DNA of 64,000 nucleotides from Mesorhizobium sp. B2-1-8. GTDB lineage: Bacteria; Pseudomonadota; Alphaproteobacteria; Rhizobiales; Rhizobiaceae. Below the pieces are notes generated by a model. The model ran no database searches and was not told the DNA's origin. It worked only from the letters and a program-made list of their open reading frames with translations. Positions 7,974 through 16,412 of the stretch are shown piece after piece. Location of the stretch: contig NZ_CP083952.1 in assembly GCF_006442545.2 (NCBI RefSeq), forward strand, positions 1,791,501 through 1,855,500. Reading direction: 5' to 3'. Position 1 is the stretch's first letter. Each line of letters begins with the position of its first letter. The translations under genes were made by a program, and so were the position numbers.

Positions 7974-8852
7974 TCAAGATGAAATCTGCCCCGCCTCCCA
8001 GCCCAGGATGGCGCGCTTGCGGGTCAGGCCCCAGTGATAGCCGGTGAGATCGCCCGATTTGCCGATGGCGCGGTGACAAGGCACCACGAAAGAGAGCGGG
8101 TTGGCGCCGTTGGCGGCGCCGACCGCCCGGCTGGCGCTCGGCGCGCCGATGCTGGCGGCGATCGAGGAATAGGTGCGGGCCTTGCCCATCGGGATCCGCA
8201 GCAAGGCTTCCCAGACGCGGACCTGGAAATCGGTGCCGATCATGACGACGTGCAGCGGCTGGTCGGCGCGCCACAGCGTCGGCTCGAAGATGCGCGCGGC
8301 ATAGGGGCCTGTCGCTTCCCTGTCCTCGACATAGAGGGCGTTGGGCCAGCGGCCGGACATGTCGGCGAAGGCGGCGCGCTCCTCGCCGGCGTCGCAGAAG
8401 GCGAGGCCGGCAAGCCCGCGGTCCGTGGCCATGATCAGGGCGGTGCCGAAGGGAGAGGGATGATAGCCGTAGCGGATGGTGAGGCCAGCGCCGCGCGTCT
8501 TATAGTCGCCCGGCGACATCGCCTCATGGGTGACGAACAGGTCGTGCAGCCGGCCGGGACCGGACATGCCCAGCTCGAATGAGGTTTCGAGCAGCGGCAT
8601 GCCGGAATCGAGCAGCTTGCGCGCATGGTTCAGCGTCACCGCCTGCAGGAAGGCCTTGGGCGACAGGCCGGCCCAGCGGGTGAAGAGTTTTTGCAAGCCG
8701 GTCGGCGTCTCGCCGACCTCTGCGGCGAGTTCCTCCAGCGATGGCTGTTCGCGATAGTCGAGGCTGATCTTCTCGATGGCGCGGCGCACGATTTCGTAGT
8801 CGCTGCCTTCGGGCGTGATGTCCTTCTCGAGGACTGCCGTGTGTGTGCTCAT
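7974..8852 (-). CDS. AraC-type HTH / O6-alkylguanine-DNA alkyltransferase fusion
   Basis: This 292-residue protein joins an AraC helix-turn-helix (about residues 15-110) to an alkyltransferase domain (about 120-290). The acceptor cysteine is C259 in FVVPCHRAIG. It resembles the Ada protein without the N-terminal zinc/methylphosphotriester domain, so it would repair O6-alkylguanine and may regulate transcription, but it lacks the usual Ada sensing cysteines. The start at 8852 has AAGGAGA at good spacing; the open frame continues upstream without coding character. Confidence 0.88.
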   Translation of the reverse strand: MSTHTAVLEKDITPEGSDYEIVRRAIEKISLDYREQPSLEELAAEVGETPTGLQKLFTRWAGLSPKAFLQAVTLNHARKLLDSGMPLLETSFELGMSGPGRLHDLFVTHEAMSPGDYKTRGAGLTIRYGYHPSPFGTALIMATDRGLAGLAFCDAGEERAAFADMSGRWPNALYVEDREATGPYAARIFEPTLWRADQPLHVVMIGTDFQVRVWEALLRIPMGKARTYSSIAASIGAPSASRAVGAANGANPLSFVVPCHRAIGKSGDLTGYHWGLTRKRAILGWEAGQISS

Positions 8853-8967
8853 GGACCTGTCTCCTTGGGCTGGAATATCGCCCCTTGGGGCGCCGATCGC
8901 CACCCGAAACTTGCCTTCTTGCAGCACTTGTCCAGATAGACTCGGGATTCGAGCCAGGGAGCCGCTC

Positions 8968-9783
8968 ATGGCTGGCGAAAAAGTACATCTGACGGGAGCA
9001 AAAGAGACCTTGCTCATGACGCTCTACGGCAAGGCGCTGGAGAGCCGGATGCCGGATTCGCTGCTTGGGGATCATTTCGCCGACGCGGCGCTGCGCAAGA
9101 TCGACTATGATTTCGCCAGGCTCAAGGTCGACGAGAATCTCGGCATCGGCCTGGCGATCCGGGCCAAGACATTGGACGTCCGTGTCGAGGATTTCCTGGC
9201 CAGAAATCCTGACGCCATCGTGCTGCATCTGGGCTGCGGGCTTGATACCCGCATCTTCCGGGTCGATCCCCCACCAGGGGTGGACTGGTTCGATGTCGAC
9301 TATCCCGAAGTGATCGAACTCAGGCGCAAGCTCTACCCGTTCCGCGACCATTACCACCCCATCGCTTCGTCGGTGACCGAGCCCGGCTGGTTGGCTGAAG
9401 TGCCCCGCAACCGCCCGGCCATGGTGGTGGCGGAAGGGCTGACGCCCTATCTCCCGGCGGACGATGGGCTGCGCCTGCTTTCACGGCTTGTCTCGCATCT
9501 TGCCGGGGGCGAACTGATGTTCGACGCCTACAGCCGTTTCGGGCTGATGCTGCTTCGGCTCAACCCGACCATCAAGGCGACGGGCGCCGAGGTCCACTGG
9601 GCGATCGACGACCCGCACGAGCTGGAAAGGGCGATTCCGAAGCTGCGCTTTGTCGAGAATATCTCAGCCTATAAGCCTGAGCACGCTGCTCGCATGGGCT
9701 GGTCCGCCAAGCTGTTCGTCCGCCTTTGGAAGTACATTCCGGCGCTGCGCAAGATCGGCAGGCTGCTGCGTTATCGCTTCTGA
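8968..9783 (+). CDS. SAM-dependent methyltransferase, LCMT/TcmP-like
   Basis: This 271-residue protein has the SAM-binding motif VLHLGCGLDTRIFR (about residues 88-101) and the following DVDYPEVIELR and VVAEGLTPYL blocks that mark the leucine carboxyl methyltransferase / TcmP-like family. The substrate is unknown. The ATG at 8968 is preceded by AGGGAG; earlier in-frame starts overlap the divergent gene. It is transcribed away from the alkyltransferase gene across a 115-bp intergenic region. Confidence 0.8.
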   Translation: MAGEKVHLTGAKETLLMTLYGKALESRMPDSLLGDHFADAALRKIDYDFARLKVDENLGIGLAIRAKTLDVRVEDFLARNPDAIVLHLGCGLDTRIFRVDPPPGVDWFDVDYPEVIELRRKLYPFRDHYHPIASSVTEPGWLAEVPRNRPAMVVAEGLTPYLPADDGLRLLSRLVSHLAGGELMFDAYSRFGLMLLRLNPTIKATGAEVHWAIDDPHELERAIPKLRFVENISAYKPEHAARMGWSAKLFVRLWKYIPALRKIGRLLRYRF

Positions 9784-9822
9784 CGGAAAACCGCTTCACA
9801 CTTTTGCTGGAGTTGCTTCTAG
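9782..9822. repeat. partial copy of an intergenic repeat
   Basis: The stretch beginning GACGGAAAACCGCT and ending TTCTAG closely matches the second half of the repeat at 14701-14803. It lies at the 3' junction of two convergent genes. It looks like a dispersed rhizobial intergenic repeat. Confidence 0.5.
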
Positions 9823-10313
9823 CGCGCCTTGGCGGTCGCCAGCGCGCGCGAGAAGGCGGTGGCAAAGCTCTCGCGGGAATCGGGGTCGAGGAAGCCGCCG
9901 ATCGGCACGTTCTGCCCCTGTGCTTCCACGGTCATTCCGGTGATGCCGATCTCGGCGTGACGGGCGACCGAAAACCGTGCCCAGAACGGATTGAAGCGAT
10001 GCGCTTCCGACTTTCCCGAGGGGGCCGTCTTGCGGATGTCGAGGCTGGTGCGCGAGACCGACACTTCCTCGCGGGCGCGGGCAGCCCGATAATTGACGCG
10101 GAAGGCGATATAGACTGCAACCACGTCGAGGCCGAAGAAGCCGAACACCGGCCAGGCGCCACGCGACAGGAAAAACGCACCCGTCACCAGCCAGCCGAAG
10201 AGCAGCGCGCCCATCAGGATCACGAAGCCCGTCCTGCCCAGCGACCGATGTGGGGTCAGCAATGCGTGAAAGAAGGGCTCGTCAGCCTGGAACGAGGCGT
10301 TTGTATCGCTCAT
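9819..10313 (-). CDS. DUF2244 domain membrane protein
   Basis: This 164-residue protein has two adjacent membrane segments (about residues 28-72) followed by a soluble domain that is typical of DUF2244 (conserved FNPFWARFSV, close to the family's WAR motif). The function is unknown; the family often sits next to respiratory or DNA-repair genes in alphaproteobacteria. It is divergent from nth and the two 5' ends almost touch. Confidence 0.82.
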   Translation of the reverse strand: MSDTNASFQADEPFFHALLTPHRSLGRTGFVILMGALLFGWLVTGAFFLSRGAWPVFGFFGLDVVAVYIAFRVNYRAARAREEVSVSRTSLDIRKTAPSGKSEAHRFNPFWARFSVARHAEIGITGMTVEAQGQNVPIGGFLDPDSRESFATAFSRALATAKAR

Positions 10314-10335
10314 GACAGACTATTATAGGAGGGAA

Positions 10336-11148
10336 ATGGCGCGCCCCAAGTCCAAAGAATCATCCATGTCCGAAAAAGAGCCGCCGCCCGGACGGCGCGA
10401 TGGCTCCAACGCCAAGCCGCGTCCACGGCCCGTGCGGCGGACTTCGCGCTACAGCCCGGCTGAAGTGCATGAAATATTCCGGCGCTTTTCGGTGCAGCGG
10501 CCGGAGCCGAAAGGCGAGCTCGAACACGTCAACGCCTTCACGCTGCTGGTTGCGGTGGTGCTGTCGGCGCAAGCGACCGATGCCGGCGTCAACAAGGCGA
10601 CGCGTGCCTTGTTCAAGACCGCCGATACGCCGCAAAAGATGCTGGCGCTGGGTGAAGCCAAGGTCGGCGACTACATCAGGACCATCGGGCTCTGGCGCAA
10701 CAAGGCCAAGAACGTCATGGCACTATCGGAGGCGTTGATCCGCGACCATGGCGGCGAGGTGCCGGATGACCGCGATGAGCTGGTCAAGCTGCCTGGTGTC
10801 GGGCGCAAGACCGCCAATGTCGTGCTCAACATGGCCTTCGGCCAGCATACGATGGCGGTCGACACCCACATCTTGCGCATCGGCAACCGGCTTGGCCTGG
10901 CGCCCGGCAAGACTCCGGAACAGGTCGAGCAGGGACTTTTGGAGATCATCCCGGACGAATATATGCGCCACGCGCATCACTGGCTGATCCTGCATGGTCG
11001 CTATGTCTGCAAGGCGCGCAAGCCGGATTGCCCGGCCTGCGTCATCGCCGATATCTGCAAGGCGGAGGTGAAGACGACCAGCATTCCGGCACCGCTGGTG
11101 CCGATCGCTCCGCTCGAAACGGTTGCCGCTGACGATCAGGTGCCGTAG
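10336..11148 (+). CDS. nth: endonuclease III
   Basis: This base-excision repair glycosylase/AP-lyase removes oxidised pyrimidines. The helix-hairpin-helix holds catalytic K158 (LPGVGRKTANVV) and D176 (VDTHILR). The C-terminal 4Fe-4S cluster is C-x6-C-x2-C-x5-C (CKARKPDCPACVIADIC). The N-terminal 35 residues are charged and disordered-looking. Three in-frame ATGs (10312, 10336, 10366) are possible. The middle one follows AGGAGG closely and is a compromise. The 3' end overlaps the convergent DUF2214 gene by 13 bases. Confidence 0.93.
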   Translation: MARPKSKESSMSEKEPPPGRRDGSNAKPRPRPVRRTSRYSPAEVHEIFRRFSVQRPEPKGELEHVNAFTLLVAVVLSAQATDAGVNKATRALFKTADTPQKMLALGEAKVGDYIRTIGLWRNKAKNVMALSEALIRDHGGEVPDDRDELVKLPGVGRKTANVVLNMAFGQHTMAVDTHILRIGNRLGLAPGKTPEQVEQGLLEIIPDEYMRHAHHWLILHGRYVCKARKPDCPACVIADICKAEVKTTSIPAPLVPIAPLETVAADDQVP

Positions 11149-11591
11149 CCACGCGCCATCGCCGCCGCGAAGACCGGGATCAGCAGGAATACGAACGCCT
11201 CGGCGCGGATAAAGGTCTTTACCGAGGCCAGTTCGCTCGAGGGCACGCCGAAGGAAGGATTGGCGCTGGCCTGCCTGTTCCAGGAAATGAAACGGACGGT
11301 CGGGACGATCGACAGCAGGCCGACGATGCCGAACGCCGCCATCTTGGCCCAGAACACCCAGTTGTGGACGTAGAACTCCCAACCCTTGAGGCCCCAGACG
11401 ACACGGCCGATGCCGACGATGATGATGAGCGCGGCGATGATGCCGTAGTGGCGGTCGATGCCGGCGAGCCGCTTGAGCGTGGCGGCCGGCATATCGCCAC
11501 GGATCAGCACGAATTCGGCGCCGATGATCCCGGCCAGCGAGAACACCAGCACATGGTGGAGGATGGCGAGCATGAGGTCGGTGGTGTCCAT
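11136..11591 (-). CDS. DUF2214 family membrane protein
   Basis: This 151-residue inner-membrane protein has four predicted hydrophobic segments (MLAILHHVLVFSLAGIIGA; YGIIAALIIIVGIGRVVWG; WAKMAAFGIVGLLSIV; AFVFLLIPVFAAAMA). Conserved HH near the N-terminus and RxVWG fit DUF2214, whose function is unknown. The start at 11591 has AAGGAAAA upstream; the longer open frame does not look coding. Confidence 0.8.
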   Translation of the reverse strand: MDTTDLMLAILHHVLVFSLAGIIGAEFVLIRGDMPAATLKRLAGIDRHYGIIAALIIIVGIGRVVWGLKGWEFYVHNWVFWAKMAAFGIVGLLSIVPTVRFISWNRQASANPSFGVPSSELASVKTFIRAEAFVFLLIPVFAAAMARGYGT

Positions 11592-11821
11592 GCGGTTTTC
11601 CTTGGATCGGCGGCACCGGCCGGCGCCTGAATGAATGGGACGCGCTGAATCAGCCCATGTCGAAAATAACACCGCCGCGCGAAAATCCCATAGCGCGGCC
11701 CGGATGTCATCAAGGCTGCCGGACGTTGCGGCTTTGTCCTGGATGACGGTTCCTGGTTCCCTGGCTCTTGCACCGCGCCGGCGATTTGCTAACCGCAGGC
11801 CGTAACGCGAGGCAAAATGCA

Positions 11822-12361
11822 ATGAACACGACGCAAGCGACCATCGCTCCGGTCATCGAGACGCCGCGAACCATTCTGCGGGCACACCGGCTCGGTGATT
11901 TCGATGCCTATGCCGCGATGTGGGCTGATCCGGTCGTCACCCGTTTCATCGGCGGCAAGCCCCGCACACGCGAAGAAAGCTGGATGCGCTTCCTGCGTCA
12001 CGCAGGCCTGTGGTCGCTGCTGGGCTACGGATTCTGGGCCATCGAAGAAAAGGCCACCGGCCATTTTATCGGTGAAGCCGGTTTTCATGATCTGAAGCGT
12101 GAGATGCAGCCGTCGATTGAAGGCATTCCGGAGGCCGGATGGGCGCTGGCGGCGGCCGCGCACGGGGCGGGTCTTGCCTCGGAGGTCGTCGGCCGCGTCC
12201 TGGCATGGGGCGAAGAGACGTTCGGGTCTGTCAGAACCGTCTGCATCATCGATCCCGAGAACACCGCCTCCTTGAACGTCGCAACGAAATGCGGCTACCG
12301 GGAAGCGGTGCGAACCGTCTATCACGACGCCCCGACAATCCTGCTGGAGCGGCTGTCCTGA
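11822..12361 (+). CDS. GNAT family N-acetyltransferase (RimJ/RimL type)
   Basis: This 179-residue protein has the RimJ/RimL layout: an N-terminal substrate strand (IETPRTILRAHRLGDFDAY), the acetyl-CoA binding region around GWALAAAAHGAGLASEVV, and the C-terminal DPENTASLNVATKCGYRE motif. It probably acetylates a protein N-terminus or a small amine; the target is unknown. The ATG at 11822 gives the expected N-terminus. Confidence 0.87.
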   Translation: MNTTQATIAPVIETPRTILRAHRLGDFDAYAAMWADPVVTRFIGGKPRTREESWMRFLRHAGLWSLLGYGFWAIEEKATGHFIGEAGFHDLKREMQPSIEGIPEAGWALAAAAHGAGLASEVVGRVLAWGEETFGSVRTVCIIDPENTASLNVATKCGYREAVRTVYHDAPTILLERLS

Positions 12362-12557
12362 GGCAGTTCTAGCCCCTTTCGCCGCCGACATAGGCGCGAA
12401 CCGCCGAAAGCGTATGGAGGCTCGGGCTGGCGACCAGCGCCTGAACGAGGACTTCGAAATTTAGCGGCCCTTTTCAAGAGCCGCGGGAGCTAAGACAGAG
12501 TCTCCGCCGCGAGGCTCGGGCGCTTTCACACGTTGCAGGAAAGCCGCATCGACGGGC

Positions 12558-13034
12558 TTATGCCTGCTCGAGCGGCGCAGGTCCGGGAAGCTTCAAGGTG
12601 TTCACCAGCGTCGCGAGATCGGGCTCGTCGATGAGCATCGCGGCGTCGGCCGGCGCCAGCCAAGCCCGCTGCCGCCGTTTGGCTTCCTGCCAGTCGGCAA
12701 GCTCTTCCGTCACTTCCAGCAGAAACACGACGACGTCGACGCGGACAAAGCGGTTGGCCAAGCGTTTCCAGTAGGAATACGTGCCCGCCGGCTGCTTCAG
12801 CGTCTTGCCAACCACGCCGGCTTCTTCCAGCGCCTCGATGGTGGCTGCCTTGCGCCCGTTCTTGCCTTTCATAGGCCACCCCTTGGGCACGATGAAGCGT
12901 CTCGTCGTTCTCGATGTGACCAGCATCACCTCGATGTCACCGTGAGTGTTCAGCCGAAAGGGAATCGCCGCCACCTGGCGGATCCTTTGGCCATTCTCGG
13001 CCTGGCGTACGGCCTTTTTCTTGGTGGCTGCCAT
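12558..13034 (-). CDS. NUDIX hydrolase, DIPP-like
   Basis: This 158-residue NUDIX protein hydrolyses a nucleoside-diphosphate-linked or polyphosphate substrate. The box region reads PKGWPMKGKNGRKAATIEAL followed by EEAG. The metal-binding EEAG end is present, while the first Glu of the canonical box is Lys and the RE pair is IE. I recall this variant from alphaproteobacterial diphosphoinositol-phosphatase-like members, so it need not be inactive. A basic N-terminal tail (MAATKKKAVR) precedes the domain. The gene stands alone. Confidence 0.85.
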   Translation of the reverse strand: MAATKKKAVRQAENGQRIRQVAAIPFRLNTHGDIEVMLVTSRTTRRFIVPKGWPMKGKNGRKAATIEALEEAGVVGKTLKQPAGTYSYWKRLANRFVRVDVVVFLLEVTEELADWQEAKRRQRAWLAPADAAMLIDEPDLATLVNTLKLPGPAPLEQA

Positions 13035-13162
13035 CTCAACAATCCAGTCGCTGTAATGCCCCTTAGCGTGATGCGACGCCTTTGCAAAATCCAAACTACC
13101 GCAGGGGCACCCAAAGTGCCCTATCATGTAAGTCGGCTAAATAAAAGAAGGTTGCCCGGCTG

Positions 13163-13465
13163 TCAGCGGCAGGTGCTGACGGCGGTATTGCCGATTATCT
13201 GCATCTGGCAGCTCGGCCTGACCTGCGGAACGACAGGCGGAGGCTGCTGGACGATGACGCGATCCTGGGCACGATATTGCTGTTGCTGCTGCTGAAATTG
13301 CTGCCGCTGAATCCGGTTCTGCAAGGCTTGCAGATCATCCTGCTGGATGAGCATATTGTTTCTGACGGCTGGATTGAGCACCTGCGCGGAAGCGGGCGAC
13401 GTAATGCCGGCGGCACCAGCCAGCATTGCCAGTACGAAAATCATCGGCGAACGACGCGTGTACAT
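13163..13465 (-). CDS. small secreted glutamine-rich protein
   Basis: This protein of about 100 residues has a Sec signal peptide (MYTRRSPMIFVLAMLAGAAG, cleavage near PASA-Q) and a Gln-rich coiled-coil-like middle (LQALQNRIQRQQFQQQQQQY). A proline stretch and a short tail with two cysteines (SCQMQ ... STC) follow. I do not know a family. The start at 13465 has AGGA 9 bases upstream. It probably resides in the periplasm. Confidence 0.65.
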   Translation of the reverse strand: MYTRRSPMIFVLAMLAGAAGITSPASAQVLNPAVRNNMLIQQDDLQALQNRIQRQQFQQQQQQYRAQDRVIVQQPPPVVPQVRPSCQMQIIGNTAVSTCR

Positions 13466-13539
13466 CCGCTCATTCCTGCAAAAAAATCTCATCACACCAG
13501 ATATATAGGGTGTTTGTCCGGCGATGCCATGGCGGGAAT

Positions 13540-14076
13540 GTTGACCGCCCTCACTCCAACCGCGACGTGGACCTCAACAACCAGATCGCGACGCCCTGGC
13601 GCTGACAGGTGCGTGCAAGGCTTGGCTTCACGCAACAGATGGGCGCGTTCTACCTGCAGCCGACCTTGCAGTTCGACGCGCGCTGGCTGCGTGTTTCCGG
13701 AAAGGAAGAAGGGTCGGTTGCCGGTTTCAACTTCGATGGATCGGCAGACACCTTCTATGCGGCGACGCCGGCGCTCGAAATCGGAACCGACATCGCACTC
13801 AGCGATATTGCCAGTCTTCGCTTCTATGAAAAGGCCGGGGTGGAGTTTTCCACCAAGCAGTGGGAGATCGAAGGCCGCTTTGCGGCTGCGGAGAATCTGC
13901 CCGGCAACCCGGCATTGCACTTGACGGAAGCGATCGATTCGCCGCTCTATCGGGTCGGCGCCGGCCTCCAGTTGAATGGCGTCAATGGTGTCGGCATGTC
14001 CGTCAGGTATAATGGCGCCTTCGGGGAAACGGTCAAACAGAATGCAGTCAGCGCGTCTCTCAAGGTCAGTTTCTAG
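13540..14076 (+). pseudogene. autotransporter beta-barrel remnant
   Basis: The frame from 13540 encodes a piece typical of autotransporter barrels (NRDVDLNNQIATPWR), then a TGA stop at 13603. After it come 155 residues of strands ending in SLKVSF, the C-terminal aromatic beta-signal recognised by BAM. The passenger and the first barrel strands are missing. This is therefore a decayed 3' fragment, unless translation restarts at the GTG at 13609, which would make a barrel too small to work alone. Confidence 0.65.
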
Positions 14077-14112
14077 GCTGGCTCAGGGCCGGGCCGGGCG
14101 AGAGAGATCTTG

Positions 14113-14694
14113 ATGAGGAAATACGCGTATTTCGCAGCAGTGCTGGGTGCTGCCTGTATCGCCGGCCTGCCGGCCATGGCGGCGCAAACCAAGAGCGACA
14201 AGGTGGCGGCAACACCGCCCGCCGCAGTCGCCGCGCCGCAGCTGCCCGGCGGTGCATCGGCCTTGTCCGAAACCCATGGCGACTGGACGGTCAATTGCCA
14301 GATATCGGGCACGAACAAGGTCTGCAGCCTGTCGCATCAGCAATTCAACAAGCAAAGCAACCAGCGACTGCTGGCGATCGAACTGTCGAGCAAGACCGGC
14401 GAGGATGCGAGCGGAACCCTTGCCCTGCCGTTCGGCCTGGCGCTTGCCAAGGGTGTCGCGCTGACCATAGACGACCAGAAGCTCGACGGCAGCCTTCCAT
14501 TCAACACCTGCCAGGTGGTCGGCTGCCTGGTGCCGGTGGCGTTCGACGCCAATGTCACGCCGCTGCTGAAGAACGGCACCACGCTGAAGATCGACGCGTT
14601 CGCGGCCGATACCGGGCAAGTCGTAAGCTTTTCCATTCCGCTCAACGGCTTCGGCGGGGCGCTTGCCCGCACGGCGGAGCTTTTGGCCAACTGA
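14113..14694 (+). CDS. invasion-associated locus B (IalB) family protein
   Basis: This periplasmic protein of about 194 residues has a signal peptide (about residues 1-24, ending PAMAA). The IalB domain begins at HGDWTVNCQ, with conserved cysteines in VNCQ, KVCSLS, FNTCQ and GCLVP that probably form disulphides. IalB was first linked to erythrocyte invasion by Bartonella; in soil rhizobia the role is unknown. A strong hairpin follows the stop. Confidence 0.88.
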   Translation: MRKYAYFAAVLGAACIAGLPAMAAQTKSDKVAATPPAAVAAPQLPGGASALSETHGDWTVNCQISGTNKVCSLSHQQFNKQSNQRLLAIELSSKTGEDASGTLALPFGLALAKGVALTIDDQKLDGSLPFNTCQVVGCLVPVAFDANVTPLLKNGTTLKIDAFAADTGQVVSFSIPLNGFGGALARTAELLAN

Positions 14695-14700
14695 CGGCTT

Positions 14701-14803
14701 AGAGCGGTTCAGCGTTTGATAGAATCGCTGGACCGCTCTAACTATTTGTTTTCACGCAATTCCGGACGGAAAACCGCTACGCACTTTCCTGGAATTCTTC
14801 TAG
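14701..14803. repeat. intergenic repeat with hairpin, possible terminator
   Basis: AGAGCGGTTCAGCG (14701-14714) pairs with CGCTGGACCGCTCT (14726-14739), fully paired if one G-U is allowed, and AACTATTTGTTTT follows. The downstream part (GACGGAAAACCGCT...TTCTAG) recurs at 9782-9822. It is probably a dispersed intergenic repeat that also terminates ialB transcription. Confidence 0.6.
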
Positions 14804-14847
14804 CTCACCGCGGGCGACGGGGTGTTGGCGGCTTCCGCCAACACTTG

Positions 14848-16320
14848 TCAGACAACGATCGTCTTCAACCGCTCGGCGATGAGCGCGGCGAGTCGCGCCG
14901 CCACTTCGTCCTTGGTCATTTCAGGCCATTCCTCGACGCCGGACTTCGACACGATCCGCACCCGATTGCGATCGCCGCCCATCACGCCTGAAGGACCGAT
15001 GCCGCTGGCCTGCGACACATCGTTGGCGACGATGAGATCGGCACCTTTCTTCGCGAGCTTGGCCTCGGCGTTGCGCAAGAGATCCTGCGTCTCGGCTGCA
15101 AAGCCGACGACCAGGCCGGGTCGCTGCTCGTGGTGGCCAACGCCCGCCATGATGTCGGGGTTTTCGAGCATGCGCAGCACCGGCGGGCCTTCGCCCGCGA
15201 CCTTCTTGATCTTCTCACCGGCTGAATTCTCGGTGCGCCAGTCGGCAACGGCGGCGACGAATACCGCAGCGTCGGCGGGCAGAAGGCGTTCCACTACGTC
15301 GCGCATTTCCTGCGCTCGCTCGACATGGATGGTTTTCACACCGGCTGGGTCGGCAATGCTCACGGGACCCGAGACAAGGCGGACATCGGCGCCAAGCCTT
15401 GCCAGTGCCGCGGCAATGGCGTGGCCCTGCTTGCCGGAAGACCGGTTGGCGATATAGCGCACGGGATCGATCGGCTCGTGCGTCGGGCCTGACGTGACGA
15501 TGATCTTGCGCCCCGCCAGCGGCTTGGGGCCGGCATCGAGCAGCGCCTCTACCGCGGCGACGATCTCGAGCGGTTCGGCCATGCGGCCTTCGCCGGCCTC
15601 GTTGCTCTCGGCCATTTCACCCTTGGCGGGGCCGACGAAGGCGATGCCGTCCTTGCTCAACGTCGCGCGGTTGCGGCGGGTGGCGGGATGCGACCACATC
15701 TTCGGGTTCATCGCCGGGACCATCAGCACCGGCTTGTCGGTGGCGATGAGCACGGTCGAGGCCAGATCGTTGGCATGGCCATTGGCGAGCTTGGCCATCA
15801 GGTCGGCGGTGGCGGGCGCCACCACCAGGAGGTCCGCCTCGCGCGACAGCCTGATGTGGCCGACATCGTGTTCATCGTCGCGGTCGAACAGGTCGGTGAA
15901 GACATGGTCGGCGGAAAGCGCCCCGACCGACAGCGTCGTCACGAATTCCTGCGCCGCCGACGTCATGACCACCCGCACCGCCGCGCCACGCTCGCGCAAC
16001 CGGCGGATCAGGTCGAGCGCCTTGTAGGCGGCGATGCCGCCGCCGATGATGAGCAGGATGCGTCTGTTGGAAAGTGAGCCTAGGAGCAAGCTGTTGCCTG
16101 CCAAGGCTGACGCCGGGGTCGGGGCGCCTTGCGAACCGGCCAGTTCGCGGAGGGCTTTCTCTATCTGGTCGAGACGGCCGACCGGGCCGATCTGACCGTC
16201 GACAGCGGCCCGGATCATCACCCGCGCCTGTTCTTCCATGGAACGATCGTTTTCCGCCGCGAGCCGGCGCAGCAGTTCCTTGACCTCATCATCCAGGTTG
16301 CGGATCGTGATGCTGGCCAT
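14848..16320 (-). CDS. coaBC: CoaBC with N-terminal ribbon-helix-helix domain
   Basis: CoaBC makes 4'-phosphopantetheine for coenzyme A by joining cysteine to phosphopantothenate (CoaB) and decarboxylating the product (CoaC, an FMN enzyme). Of 490 residues, about 86-280 are CoaC (IIGGGIAAYKALDLIRRLRE; GHIRLS with the active His; PAMNPKMW) and about 285-490 are CoaB (TSGPTHEPIDPVRYIANRSS). Unusually, residues 1-42 form a FitA/Arc-like ribbon-helix-helix (MASITIRNLDDEVKELLRRL then SMEEQARVMIR), joined in frame by a linker with no internal ATG. The segment matching the E. coli CoaC cysteine loop reads GEMAESNEAGEGRMAEP, without the cysteine. It lies downstream of ubiB. Confidence 0.9.
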   Translation of the reverse strand: MASITIRNLDDEVKELLRRLAAENDRSMEEQARVMIRAAVDGQIGPVGRLDQIEKALRELAGSQGAPTPASALAGNSLLLGSLSNRRILLIIGGGIAAYKALDLIRRLRERGAAVRVVMTSAAQEFVTTLSVGALSADHVFTDLFDRDDEHDVGHIRLSREADLLVVAPATADLMAKLANGHANDLASTVLIATDKPVLMVPAMNPKMWSHPATRRNRATLSKDGIAFVGPAKGEMAESNEAGEGRMAEPLEIVAAVEALLDAGPKPLAGRKIIVTSGPTHEPIDPVRYIANRSSGKQGHAIAAALARLGADVRLVSGPVSIADPAGVKTIHVERAQEMRDVVERLLPADAAVFVAAVADWRTENSAGEKIKKVAGEGPPVLRMLENPDIMAGVGHHEQRPGLVVGFAAETQDLLRNAEAKLAKKGADLIVANDVSQASGIGPSGVMGGDRNRVRIVSKSGVEEWPEMTKDEVAARLAALIAERLKTIVV

Positions 16321-16412
16321 ATGATTGCACTCCACCCCAATCCTGCCTGATAGCGATGATAGCAATGCAATCAAATTGCCGCAAGCCGCGGGCCTCGCCT
16401 CGAAGGCAGGGC

